A stretch of DNA of 64,000 nucleotides, taken from Undibacterium_A arcticum (GTDB taxonomy: Bacteria > Pseudomonadota > Gammaproteobacteria > Burkholderiales > Burkholderiaceae_D). The stretch is from NCBI RefSeq assembly GCF_042660705.1, contig NZ_JBHSUQ010000001.1, one strand, 5' to 3'. The notes under the pieces were generated by a model. That model was not told the origin of the DNA. It ran no database searches and saw only the letters and a list, made by a program, of their open reading frames with translations. Positions 18,355 to 27,147 of this stretch are shown here, one piece after another (positions within the stretch are counted from its first letter, which is position 1; every line of letters starts with the position of its first letter). Made by a program: the position numbers and the translations under genes.

Positions 18355-19866
18355 TTAGTTGGCTGCTGCTGCGCGATTCATCAGGAACGTCGTCAACAAC
18401 GGCACTGGACGTCCGGTGGAACCTTTAGCGCCGCCGGATTTCCATGCGGTGCCGGCGATATCCAGGTGAGCCCAGGTATATTTCTTGGTGAAGCGTTCCA
18501 GGAAGCAGGCGGCGGTGACGCTGCCGCCGCCGGGGCTGCCGATGTTGGCCAGATCCGCAAAGTTCGACTTCAGTTGCTCGTGATAATTGTCTTCAATCGG
18601 CATGCGCCATGCAGTATCGCCGGAAGCCTTGCCGGCACTGAGCAGCTCGTGGGCGAGCTTGTCATGGGCAGCGTCGTGGCGCGTGAACAGGCCGGAATTG
18701 TGATGGCCGAGCGCGACTATGCAAGCACCGGTCAGGGTGGCGATATCGACTACGGCGGCCGGCTTGAAGCGCTCGACATAGGTCAGCGCATCGCACAGCA
18801 CGAGACGGCCTTCGGCGTCGGTATTCAATACTTCGATGGTCAGACCGGACATCGACGTCACGATGTCGCCCGGCTTGGTGGCGCGGCCGGATGGCATGTT
18901 CTCGCAGCTCGCGATGACGCCGATCACGTTCATCTTCAGATTCATTTCACCGATCGCGCGGAAGGTACCGAGTACCGATGCGGCGCCGCCCATGTCGTAC
19001 TTCATCTCGTCCATATTGGCACCTGGCTTCAGCGAAATGCCGCCGGAGTCAAACGTGATGCCCTTGCCGACCAGCACGGTCGGAGCGTCCTTCGCCTTGC
19101 CGCCCATATGCTTGAGCACGATGAACTTCGGTGGTTCGTCGCTGCCGTTGGTAACCGACAGGAAGCTGCCCATCTTCAGCGCTTCCATTTGCTTGCGGTC
19201 GAGGATTTCGACGCCGAATTTATATTCCTTGGCGAGCTTTTTCGCGGTATTGGCAAGATGAGTCGGCGTGCAGAAATTGCCGGGCAGGTTGCCTAGGTCT
19301 TTTGCCAGATCCATGCCGTTGGCGATCGCGAGGTTCTGCGCGATGGTAAGTTTTGCGGCGGTTGCGTTGGCTGCCGGCACCGCAAACGCGATCTTCTTGA
19401 CACCAGTCGGGGCTGCATCTTTCTTGCTTTTCAGGCTGTCGCTGCGGTACGCGCCGTCATGCGCGACGATCACGCAGTTGCCGATGGCCCAATGCAGGTC
19501 ACGATCCTTGATACTATCGAACGGCAGTGCAATCACTCCATCGTTGGCGCCGAGCGAACTGAAGGCGCGCAAAATGGCTTGCGCCGCCGACAGAAAATTC
19601 TTGTCGCTGACCGAATCCTCGCTACCGAGTCCCACCAGCAATACGCGTTCGGCAGCAACGCCGTCCAGATTGCGCAGCAACAGCGTCGAACCGGGCTTGC
19701 CGTTGATGTCGCCGGATTTGACCGCCGCGCTGATCGCACCTTTGTGGTCAAGTGCTTTGGCTGATGCAGTCAATTTTTTGTTTTCAAACACGCCGACCGC
19801 GATACAGCCAGCTTTGACCGAGGTGATTGCGCTTTTGGCGTCGAATGATTTTATGCTAAAGTCCAT
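18355..19866 (-). CDS. pepA: Leucyl aminopeptidase (M17)
   Basis: Two-metal cytosolic aminopeptidase, 503 residues from the ATG at 19866 (MDFSIKSFDAK), which has AAGGGGGAA upstream; an ATG eight codons earlier lacks such a site. The M17 core is complete: VGKGITFDSGGISLKP (metal Lys/Asp), KYDMGGAASVLG, and the signature NTDAEGRLVLCDALTY with catalytic Arg and metal ligands. In many bacteria PepA also binds DNA, but this cannot be judged here. It is divergent from lptF with a 50-base gap. Confidence 0.95.
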   Translation of the reverse strand: MDFSIKSFDAKSAITSVKAGCIAVGVFENKKLTASAKALDHKGAISAAVKSGDINGKPGSTLLLRNLDGVAAERVLLVGLGSEDSVSDKNFLSAAQAILRAFSSLGANDGVIALPFDSIKDRDLHWAIGNCVIVAHDGAYRSDSLKSKKDAAPTGVKKIAFAVPAANATAAKLTIAQNLAIANGMDLAKDLGNLPGNFCTPTHLANTAKKLAKEYKFGVEILDRKQMEALKMGSFLSVTNGSDEPPKFIVLKHMGGKAKDAPTVLVGKGITFDSGGISLKPGANMDEMKYDMGGAASVLGTFRAIGEMNLKMNVIGVIASCENMPSGRATKPGDIVTSMSGLTIEVLNTDAEGRLVLCDALTYVERFKPAAVVDIATLTGACIVALGHHNSGLFTRHDAAHDKLAHELLSAGKASGDTAWRMPIEDNYHEQLKSNFADLANIGSPGGGSVTAACFLERFTKKYTWAHLDIAGTAWKSGGAKGSTGRPVPLLTTFLMNRAAAAN

Positions 19867-19916
19867 CTGTTCCCCCTTGTTGGTATGCAACGCATTTTAC
19901 CTAATAATTTCCTCGC

Positions 19917-21055
19917 ATGATTTTTCAGCGCGCGCTACGCCGCGAACTACTTAGCACCGCCGGCGCCGTTTTCACGACGCTATTCACGATTACCATCACC
20001 TGGATGCTGATCAAAATCCTGGGACAGGCCGCAGGCGGGAAGGTCGCGTCGGCCGATGTCGTTGCGCTGATTGGTTTTTCCGCCCTGAATTATCTTCCCA
20101 TCATCCTGATTTTGACCGGTTTTATTTCTGTCTTGCTAGTGGTAAGCAGAAGTTATCAGGATTCCGAAATGGTGGTCTGGTTCGCGTCGGGGCTCAGCCT
20201 GTCGAGCTGGATCCGGCCGGTGCTGACTTTCGGCTTGCCGATCATCGTATTGACCGGCTTGCTCAGTTTCATGGTGACGCCATGGGCCAACCAGCAAAGC
20301 GCGGAATTCCGCGAGCGTTTCGAGAAGCGTGAAGACATCGCGCGGGTCGCCCCCGGTAAATTCCAGGAATCATCCTCGTCGAACCGCATCTTCTTTGTCG
20401 AGGGAATTTCCGGCGATTCGACCAAGGTTCAGAATGTATTCGTTAACACGATGAAAAATGGCAAAACCAGCGTGATTGTTGCCAAAGAGGGTGCGCTGGA
20501 GACCGATAGCCACGGGGATAAATTCCTGGTGATGCAAAAAGGACGGCGTTATGACGGCGTGCCGAATCAATCCGATTTCGAGATGATGGAATTCGATCGC
20601 TACGGTGTGCTGGTCAGCACGCAATCGAAGGAACTGATCGGCGACAAATCGGCACGCTCGATGCCGATGAAGGCCCTGCTGACCCACAAAAGCGCCTACA
20701 ACATGAGCGAACTGCTATGGCGCATCGCATTGCCGTTGATGGCGATGGCGCTGATGCTGCTCGCAATCCCGCTGGGTTTTGTCAATCCGCGCTCGGGTCG
20801 TTCCGCCAACCTGATCATCGCTCTATTGCTGTTTGTCACTTACATTAATATGGTCAGCATTTCCAGGCCTGGGTGAAGCAGGGGCGTTTCTCCTTTGGGG
20901 TTGCGTGGTGGCCGATCCACCTGATCGGTTTGCTGACTGTGGCGGCATTTTTCCTGTGGCGACTGAAGGTCAATAGCCGTTATCACCCGTTAGTACTGTG
21001 GGCTGCCATCAAGCGCACGGATTCATCCGGTGCCAAGACCCGTCAGGCGGTATGA
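19917..21055 (+). pseudogene. lptF: LPS export ABC transporter permease LptF, one frameshift
   Basis: Inner-membrane permease of the LptB2FG extractor that moves lipopolysaccharide toward the outer membrane. It has N-terminal TM segments (FQRALRRELLSTAGAVFTTL), a periplasmic beta-jellyroll (FVEGISGDSTKVQNVFVNTM, MEFDRYGVLVS) and C-terminal TMs. After VSIS the frame is lost at CC 20863-20864; one extra C gives QAWVKQGRFSFGVAWWPIHL and the normal end at 21055, for 379 residues. LptF is essential in almost all LPS-bearing bacteria, so the break is best explained as a sequence error. The stop is one base before the lptG ATG. Confidence 0.9.
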
Positions 21056-21056
21056 C

Positions 21057-22199
21057 ATGACAGTCCTGCAACGATATTTTGCCTCCGAAATCATACGTGC
21101 TGTCATGTTCGTACTGGCCGCGTTTCTGGGGCTGTTTGCGTTCTTCGGGCTAATGGACGAGCTCGAATCGGTCGGGCAGGGCGGCTACAAATTACAGCAC
21201 GCGTTCCTGTACATCCTGCTTGGTCTGCCCAACTATGTCTATGAGCTGATGCCGATCGCAGCATTGATCGGTACCATCTTCGCATTGGCGCAGTTCGCTT
21301 CGCATTCCGAATTCACGATCATGCGTGCCTCCAGCATGTCCACCTTTACGGCGGGCATGATGTTGGCCAAGATCGGCATCGTGTTCGCGATCATCACGAT
21401 TGTGTTCGGTGAATTAGTTGCGCCGGTGACGACCCAGTTGGCGTCCAAGTTGAAATTCAGCCTGCAAGGCGCAGCGATGTCGCAGCAGTTCCGGTCCGGT
21501 CTGTGGACCAAGGACATCATCAAGACCAATGGGGTCACTGGTGCAGTGGTCGGTTCTCGTTTCGTGAACGTAGCGGAAGTCAAGCCGAACGGACAGCTTA
21601 ACGATGTCAGGCTGTACGAATTCGACAAGGATTTTAGGCTGGCCGCGTTGATTACGGCCAAGAAGGCAGACTATCAGAAGGCCAATATCTGGCAGTTGTC
21701 TGACGTAACGGAAACAAGATTTTCCGGCGCCGCAGCGGCAGGTTCGACTCAAGACATAACAGCCGCGATTTCGACGGTCAGCGCGCCCACCAAGCCGCTG
21801 GTGTCGGATATTACGCCCAAAATCCTGTCTGTATTGTTCGCCGATCCGGATCGCATGTCGACCTACGACCTTGCCCTGTACACGCGGCATCTGACTGACA
21901 ACAAGCAGGACAGCGAACGCTACGAAATCGCATTCTGGAAAAAACTGATTTATCCATTTGTCGTGTTCGTGATGATGGCGTTGGCCTTGCCATTTGCGTA
22001 TCTGCATTTTCGCAGTGGCGGCGTCAGCCTGAAAATATTCACCGGGATCATGATCGGCGTTTCGTTCAAGCTGATCAATGACCTGTTTTCCCATCTCGGG
22101 CTGCTCAATACCTGGCCACCGCTGATCACCGCAATCCTGCCGAGCGCGGTGTTCATGACGGCGGCGATCATGGCCTTGCGCCGAATGGACAGGCGTTGA
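21057..22199 (+). CDS. lptG: LPS export ABC transporter permease LptG
   Basis: Partner permease of LptF, 380 residues from the ATG at 21057 (MTVLQRYFASEIIRAVMFVL). Six TM segments flank a periplasmic jellyroll domain: N-terminal YLLGLPNYVYELMPIAALIG-like loop, C-terminal FWKKLIYPFVVFVMMALALP, then GVSFKLINDLFSHLGLL. It is translationally linked to lptF upstream (1-base gap) and to cbiX downstream (TGATG overlap). Confidence 0.95.
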   Translation: MTVLQRYFASEIIRAVMFVLAAFLGLFAFFGLMDELESVGQGGYKLQHAFLYILLGLPNYVYELMPIAALIGTIFALAQFASHSEFTIMRASSMSTFTAGMMLAKIGIVFAIITIVFGELVAPVTTQLASKLKFSLQGAAMSQQFRSGLWTKDIIKTNGVTGAVVGSRFVNVAEVKPNGQLNDVRLYEFDKDFRLAALITAKKADYQKANIWQLSDVTETRFSGAAAAGSTQDITAAISTVSAPTKPLVSDITPKILSVLFADPDRMSTYDLALYTRHLTDNKQDSERYEIAFWKKLIYPFVVFVMMALALPFAYLHFRSGGVSLKIFTGIMIGVSFKLINDLFSHLGLLNTWPPLITAILPSAVFMTAAIMALRRMDRR

Positions 22200-22588
22200 T
22201 GGCGACCCGTTTGCCGCGACGGGCGTTGGTGCTGTTTGCGCATGGCGCGCGCGACCCGCAATGGGCGACACCGTTCCATCGCCTGCGGCAGATCATCCAG
22301 ACGCAATTGCCTGACACAGTAGTGGAGCTGGCATTTCTGGAACTGATGACACCCAAATTGCCCGAATTGACCGCGCAGTTGCAGCAGTGCGGCTGTGATG
22401 AAATCACGGTGGTGCCGGTATTTCTGGGGCAGGGTGGTCACGTGTCACGCGACTTGCCGCTCATCGTCGCCCAATTGCAGCAGGATTACCCGGCTATGGC
22501 GTTCAGGGTTGCGGCAGCTGCCGGCGAAGACGCCGATGTGTTGGCGGCGATCGCGCAATACTGTATCGGGAGTTTGGTGAAAAACTGA
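22199..22588 (+). CDS. cbiX: Sirohydrochlorin chelatase (short CbiX)
   Basis: Small chelatase, 129 residues, the CbiXS form. It inserts Fe2+ or Co2+ into sirohydrochlorin, here most likely for the siroheme of sulfite reductase. The metal-site His is in LVLFAHGARDPQW, and the second motif VPVFLGQGGHVSRDLP is intact. The ATG at 22199 overlaps the lptG stop (TGATG). It converges with cobA, the preceding step of siroheme synthesis, 34 bases away; a CGCGAC/GTCGCG stem in the gap (22595-22610) could terminate both. Confidence 0.9.
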   Translation: MATRLPRRALVLFAHGARDPQWATPFHRLRQIIQTQLPDTVVELAFLELMTPKLPELTAQLQQCGCDEITVVPVFLGQGGHVSRDLPLIVAQLQQDYPAMAFRVAAAAGEDADVLAAIAQYCIGSLVKN

Positions 22589-22621
22589 GTCGGCGCGACC
22601 TGCGTCGCGTTACAACTTCAG

Positions 22622-23479
22622 TCAGGCCGCGTGTTTGATACCGGCGCCCCTACTTGCCGTCGCGAGGTGGTGCCTGTGTTCCCCGTCCACGTGCGCGCTG
22701 GCGGCGTCCGTTGTAGAGCCCTGGTGCACTCGCTCCGCCATCGCCTCGCCGATCATCACCAGCACCGGTCCAGTGCCCTGCGCCAGACCCCGTTCCAGCG
22801 CGCCCAGGTTCAGCTGCACGATGCGCTGGTTCGGGCGACTGCAATTTTCGACGACGATTACCGGCAGCTCCGGTGAACGGCCCTGAGCCAGCAAATTGCG
22901 CGCGGTCGCTGCCGCCTCGCGTCCGCCCATGTATTGCACCAGTGTGTCGCAGTTGGGCAGGGTGGTTTGTTGCTGATGATACGGAGCGGTACTGGATGTG
23001 AAGAAGGCGACGCTGCGAGCAACGCCGCGCCGGGTCAGCGGTTGCTTGGTGACGGCCGCGGCCGCCAGCGCGGTGGTGATGCCGGGCACCACTTCGACCG
23101 CGATACCGGCCAGTTCCAGCGCGCGTAATTCCTCGTCTGCGCGGCCGAACAGCATCGGATCGCCACCTTTCAGTCGCACCACCAATGCGTATTTTTTTGC
23201 GCAGTCAACCAACTGCTTATTGATGAACAGTTGCGCAGTCGACAATTTGCCGCAGCGCTTGCCTACCGGGATCTTCAGTGCCTGCGGGCATAGTTCCAGC
23301 ATTTCGTCGGTCACCAGTGCGTCGTGCAGCACCACATCGGCTTGCGCCAACAGGCGGGCGCCGCGTAGGGTGATCAGGTCTGCCGCACCGGGTCCGGCGC
23401 CAATCAGATAGACCTTGCCGCGCGCTGCATTTGCGCCGCCGGCCTCAGACTTGATTCTTTTGCTCTGCCTTAAAGACAT
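22622..23479 (-). CDS. cobA: Uroporphyrinogen-III C-methyltransferase (SUMT)
   Basis: SAM-dependent enzyme making precorrin-2 for siroheme, 285 residues. It has VYLIGAGPGAADLITLRGAR, the VVRLKGGDP motif, EVVPGITTALAAAA, and MGGREAAATARNL. The start at 23479 has AAGGAAATT upstream. It is the last gene of the sulfate-assimilation operon, 21 bases after cysN. The C-terminal tail after GEAMAERVH is His/Ala-rich and not conserved. There is no CysG dehydrogenase/ferrochelatase domain; CbiX next door could supply the chelation step. Confidence 0.95.
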   Translation of the reverse strand: MSLRQSKRIKSEAGGANAARGKVYLIGAGPGAADLITLRGARLLAQADVVLHDALVTDEMLELCPQALKIPVGKRCGKLSTAQLFINKQLVDCAKKYALVVRLKGGDPMLFGRADEELRALELAGIAVEVVPGITTALAAAAVTKQPLTRRGVARSVAFFTSSTAPYHQQQTTLPNCDTLVQYMGGREAAATARNLLAQGRSPELPVIVVENCSRPNQRIVQLNLGALERGLAQGTGPVLVMIGEAMAERVHQGSTTDAASAHVDGEHRHHLATASRGAGIKHAA

Positions 23480-23500
23480 GCCGAATTTCCTTCGAATGCA

Positions 23501-24835
23501 CTATTGAGGCGCGTCGCCGAGGCGGATCATGCCGGCAGCGACTGTCTGGTGCGTGACTTCGTCGATCAGGATGAAGGCACCCGTGGCGCGGATGATGTCA
23601 TAGGCATCGGCGGCCAGCGGTTGCTGGACATTGATCGACACCCGTGCAATGTCATTCAGTTTCAGGCCATCCGCTGGGCGTCGTTGTTGGGTATTGATGT
23701 CGAGCAGTGTATCAATCCGCGTTACACGTGCCGCGACCTGCTTGGTGGTGTGCTTGAGCCAGTATTTGCGGCGCAGGTCGAGCGGTTCTTCCGACAGCCA
23801 GCAAACGTCAGCGGTAACCGTTTTCAGCAAGGTCGGCGCGCGCTCGCTTGAGGCCAGCATGTCGCCGCGTGAGATGTCCAGGTGTTCGTCCAGCAACAGG
23901 GTTACCGATTGGCCCGCGACAGCAGAAGGCAGTGAACCGTCGAGCGTCAGGATGTCCTTCACGGTGGCGGAATGGCCGCCGGGTTGGACCACCAGTTTGT
24001 CGCCCTGGCTGACCTTGCCGGCCTCGATGCGACCCATGTAGCCGCGGAAGTCGTTGGCTTCATGGCCATTGTGACGTGCCACCAGCTGCACCGGGAAGCG
24101 GAACGGCTCGTCATGCGCCTCGTCATAAACCGACAGCGATTCCAGCAACTCGATCAGGGTCGGGCCCTGGTACCAGGACAGATTCTCGCCCAGTGTGACT
24201 ACGTTGTCGCCGGCCAGTGCCGATAGGGGAATCGGGCGAATGTCCTTCAGGCCGAGCTGCTGCGCGAACTCGCTGTAGGCGCGCACGATGCGGTCATAGA
24301 CGGTTTGATCGTAGTCGACCAGGTCCATCTTGTTGACGGCGACGATCACATGCTCGATCTGCAGCAGATGGGCGATGGTCGAGTGGCGTTTGGTCTGAGT
24401 CAGCAGTTCCACGCTGCCGTCATCGCCCAGTTTCACCTTGGAGACGTCGATCAGAATGATCACCGCATCGGCAGTCGAGGCACCGGTCACCATATTGCGG
24501 GTGTATTGCTCATGGCCAGGGGTGTCGGCGATGATGAATTTACGCTTCGGTGTCGCGAAATAACGATACGCCACGTCAATCGTGATGCCTTGTTCGCGTT
24601 CGGCTTCCAGCCCGTCGGTCAGCAGAGACAGATCGATGGTGTCGCCGACGGTGCGTTTGTTCTTGGCGCGCGACATCGCGTCGAGCTGGTCGGCGAAGAT
24701 CCCCTTGCTGTCGAACAGCAGGCGCCCGATCAGCGTGCTCTTGCCATCGTCAACCGACCCGGCGGTGATGAAGCGCAGCAGGCCGCGCTCTTGCTCGGCG
24801 GTTTGCAGAAATTGTTGTGATACTTGTGCGTTCAT
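23501..24835 (-). CDS. cysN: Sulfate adenylyltransferase GTPase subunit
   Basis: Large ATP sulfurylase subunit, 444 residues; GTP hydrolysis drives APS formation with CysD. The G1 motif GSVDDGKSTLIGRLL, G3 ADTPGHEQYTRNM and G4 VNKMDLVDYD are seen, followed by two beta-barrel domains. There is no APS kinase (CysC) extension. It overlaps the cysD stop as TGATG. Confidence 0.95.
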   Translation of the reverse strand: MNAQVSQQFLQTAEQERGLLRFITAGSVDDGKSTLIGRLLFDSKGIFADQLDAMSRAKNKRTVGDTIDLSLLTDGLEAEREQGITIDVAYRYFATPKRKFIIADTPGHEQYTRNMVTGASTADAVIILIDVSKVKLGDDGSVELLTQTKRHSTIAHLLQIEHVIVAVNKMDLVDYDQTVYDRIVRAYSEFAQQLGLKDIRPIPLSALAGDNVVTLGENLSWYQGPTLIELLESLSVYDEAHDEPFRFPVQLVARHNGHEANDFRGYMGRIEAGKVSQGDKLVVQPGGHSATVKDILTLDGSLPSAVAGQSVTLLLDEHLDISRGDMLASSERAPTLLKTVTADVCWLSEEPLDLRRKYWLKHTTKQVAARVTRIDTLLDINTQQRRPADGLKLNDIARVSINVQQPLAADAYDIIRATGAFILIDEVTHQTVAAGMIRLGDAPQ

Positions 24836-25782
24836 CAGAAATACCCTGCTTTCTTACGTTTTTCCATCGAAGCTTCCGAGGTCTGGTCATCCATCCGCGT
24901 CGCGCCGCGCTCGGTGATCTGGGTGATGGCGGTCTCAGCGATGATCGCTTCGACTGTCGCAGCGTCGGACGCCACCGGGCAGGTGCAGGAGATATCGCCG
25001 ACGGTGCGGAAGCGCACGACACGGGTTTCGACCGTCTCGCCTTCGCGCGCCGGGGTCAGATTGGTCAATGGCACCAGCAATCCGTTGCGCGGAATCACCT
25101 GGCGCTCGTGGGCGAAATAAATGGGCGGCAATGCCAGCTTTTCGCGTTCGATGTATTGCCAGATGTCGAGTTCTGTCCAGTTCGAAATCGGGAACACGCG
25201 CATGTTTTCGCCAGCGTGGACGCGGGTGTTGTACAGGTCCCACAACTCGGGGCGCTGCGCTTTTGGATCCCATTGGCCGAATTCGTCGCGGAACGAGAAG
25301 ATGCGTTCCTTGGCGCGGGCCTTCTCTTCATCCCGACGGGCGCCGCCGATGCAGGCGTCGAATTTGAATTCGGCAATGGTCTCCAGCAACGTCACCGCTT
25401 GCGCCGCATTGCGTGAATCGGTCGCCGGATTGCGCAGGCGCACGGTGCCGCGCTTGATCGAGTCCTCGACCGAGCGCACGATCAGCCTTTCGCCCAATTC
25501 TGCCGCACGGCGATCGCGGAATTCGATGACTTCCGGGAAGTTATGGTCGGTGTCGATGTGCACCAGCGGGAACGGGAATTTGCCGGGGCGAAAGGCTTTT
25601 TCGGCGATGCGAAGCAGCACCACCGAATCCTTGCCGCCAGAGAACAGCAGCGCCGGATTCGCGCATTCGGCCGCGACCTCGCGCATGATGTGGATCGCTT
25701 CCGATTCCAGCCAATCGAGATGGCGCTGATTCAGGCCGCCGTTGGCAAGGTCCAGGATGGGGGTTTCGACTGCAGTATTCAT
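24835..25782 (-). CDS. cysD: Sulfate adenylyltransferase small subunit
   Basis: ATP sulfurylase catalytic subunit, 315 residues, in the PAPS-reductase-like fold. The PP-loop FSGGKDSVVLLRIAEKAF and later GGARRDEEKARAKERIFSFR are complete, and the C-terminal half ends with the usual KKAGYF tail. It sits between cysH (58-base gap) and cysN (overlap), with an ATG start at 25782. Confidence 0.95.
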   Translation of the reverse strand: MNTAVETPILDLANGGLNQRHLDWLESEAIHIMREVAAECANPALLFSGGKDSVVLLRIAEKAFRPGKFPFPLVHIDTDHNFPEVIEFRDRRAAELGERLIVRSVEDSIKRGTVRLRNPATDSRNAAQAVTLLETIAEFKFDACIGGARRDEEKARAKERIFSFRDEFGQWDPKAQRPELWDLYNTRVHAGENMRVFPISNWTELDIWQYIEREKLALPPIYFAHERQVIPRNGLLVPLTNLTPAREGETVETRVVRFRTVGDISCTCPVASDAATVEAIIAETAITQITERGATRMDDQTSEASMEKRKKAGYF

Positions 25783-25840
25783 AGTTTGCTCATGCCGACT
25801 GATGTTGATTGTTATGCTGCTTATGCTTGCTTAATTCTGC

Positions 25841-26569
25841 TTATGCCGACATCTGTTTGATTCTGATGAGCTTGCCATCGACCAGATGCAAGCCGCATTC
25901 CTTGGTATCGGGATTTTCCCACCACCAACGGCCGGCGCGCACATCCTCGCCCGGCTGAATCGCTCGGGTGCAGGGTTCGCAGCCGATCGACGGGTAGCCT
26001 TTGTCGTGCAGCGGGTTGTACGGTACGGCATTGCTGCGGATGTAGTGCCACACATCGTCCTCTGACCAGTCGGCCAGCGGATTGAATTTGGTCATGCCAT
26101 GCGCCGCGTCATGCTCCTCGATCGCGAGCTCGGCCCGGGTGCTGGACTGGGCGCGCCTTTGCCCGGTTACCCAGGCCTGGTTGCCGGCGAGGGCGCGCTT
26201 CAGCGGTTCCACCTTGCGAATCCGGCAGCATTCCTTGCGCATGTCGACGCTGTCGTAGAACGCGTTGAGGCCATGTTGCTGTACATAGGCGTCGACTGCC
26301 GCCGGCTCTGGGCGGTGTAGCGCAATGTCGTAGCCGTAGACCTGCTTGATGCGCTCGATCATGCCCAGCGTCTCCGCATGCAGGCGTCCGGTTTCCAGTG
26401 AAAAAATGCCGATCGGAAGCTTGTTGCGCAGGATCAGGTCGGTCAAAACCATGTCCTCGGCCGCCAGGCTGGACGCAAATACGGCGGGTGTGAATTCGCT
26501 GGAAATCCGCGTCAGGGTCGCCCTGGTGGATGCCAGCAGAGCATCGAAATCATGATGTCCGTCGCTCAT
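25841..26569 (-). CDS. cysH: Adenylyl-sulfate (APS) reductase
   Basis: Thioredoxin-dependent reductase forming sulfite, 242 residues from the ATG at 26569 (MSDGHHDFD), which overlaps the DUF934 stop (ATGA). Two cysteine pairs (KECCRIRKVEPL and GCEPCTRAI) are the 4Fe-4S ligands that mark APS rather than PAPS reductases, and the C-terminal ECGLH holds the redox cysteine. This fits the lack of a cysC kinase in the operon. Confidence 0.95.
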   Translation of the reverse strand: MSDGHHDFDALLASTRATLTRISSEFTPAVFASSLAAEDMVLTDLILRNKLPIGIFSLETGRLHAETLGMIERIKQVYGYDIALHRPEPAAVDAYVQQHGLNAFYDSVDMRKECCRIRKVEPLKRALAGNQAWVTGQRRAQSSTRAELAIEEHDAAHGMTKFNPLADWSEDDVWHYIRSNAVPYNPLHDKGYPSIGCEPCTRAIQPGEDVRAGRWWWENPDTKECGLHLVDGKLIRIKQMSA

Positions 26570-27132
26570 CGCGCGACTCCAGCGCGCTGGACGCGGCGGA
26601 ACAGCGGTGATTTCTGGTCCCATGAGGTCTGATATTCTTCCGAGAAATCGCTCAGGCCTTTCAGCGCATCGTGGATATTGCGGTCGGCGCGCGGCTCGAA
26701 GGCATCGAAACCAACGCGCTGCATATAAAACATCTGGTCGCGCAGCACGTCGCCGATCGCCCGCAACTCGCCAGTGTAGCCGAGTCGGGCGCGCAGATTG
26801 TAGGCGATCGAATAACCTCGGCCGTCGGAGAATTTCGGAAAATCGACCGCGATCACGGCGAATTTCGCCACTTCACCGGTCAGTACTTCCGGCCGCTCGT
26901 CGCTGGCGAACCATAGCCCCAGTTCACCGGCCGCGATGCGACCCTGCAGGGCCGCCGCCTGCGCCTGCCATACCGTCAGCGGCACGATCACCTTGCCTGC
27001 CGGGATCGCGACGCTCTCGGCGCTATCGCCTTCGGCCAGCCGCAATAGGGTCCAGTCGTCGCCGACGACAGCCTTGTTCTTGATGATTTGCTTTTGCATT
27101 TGGTTAGGCATCTGGTTGGGTAGTTTGGTCAC
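26566..27132 (-). CDS. DUF934 protein of the sulfate-assimilation operon
   Basis: Protein of up to 188 residues of the DUF934 family, which is nearly always next to cysI and cysH and is thought to assist sulfite reductase; its biochemistry is not settled. The core is VIAVDFPKFSDGRGYSIAYN, LRARLGYTGELRAIGDVLRD and QMFYMQRVGFDAFE. The reading frame opens with GTG at 27132. ATGs at 27111 and 27099 follow a short near-repeat (PNQMPNQMQKQ), so the true start is uncertain. It follows cysI by 15 bases. Confidence 0.85.
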   Translation of the reverse strand: MTKLPNQMPNQMQKQIIKNKAVVGDDWTLLRLAEGDSAESVAIPAGKVIVPLTVWQAQAAALQGRIAAGELGLWFASDERPEVLTGEVAKFAVIAVDFPKFSDGRGYSIAYNLRARLGYTGELRAIGDVLRDQMFYMQRVGFDAFEPRADRNIHDALKGLSDFSEEYQTSWDQKSPLFRRVQRAGVAR

Positions 27133-27147
27133 TATTTGGTCACTGAA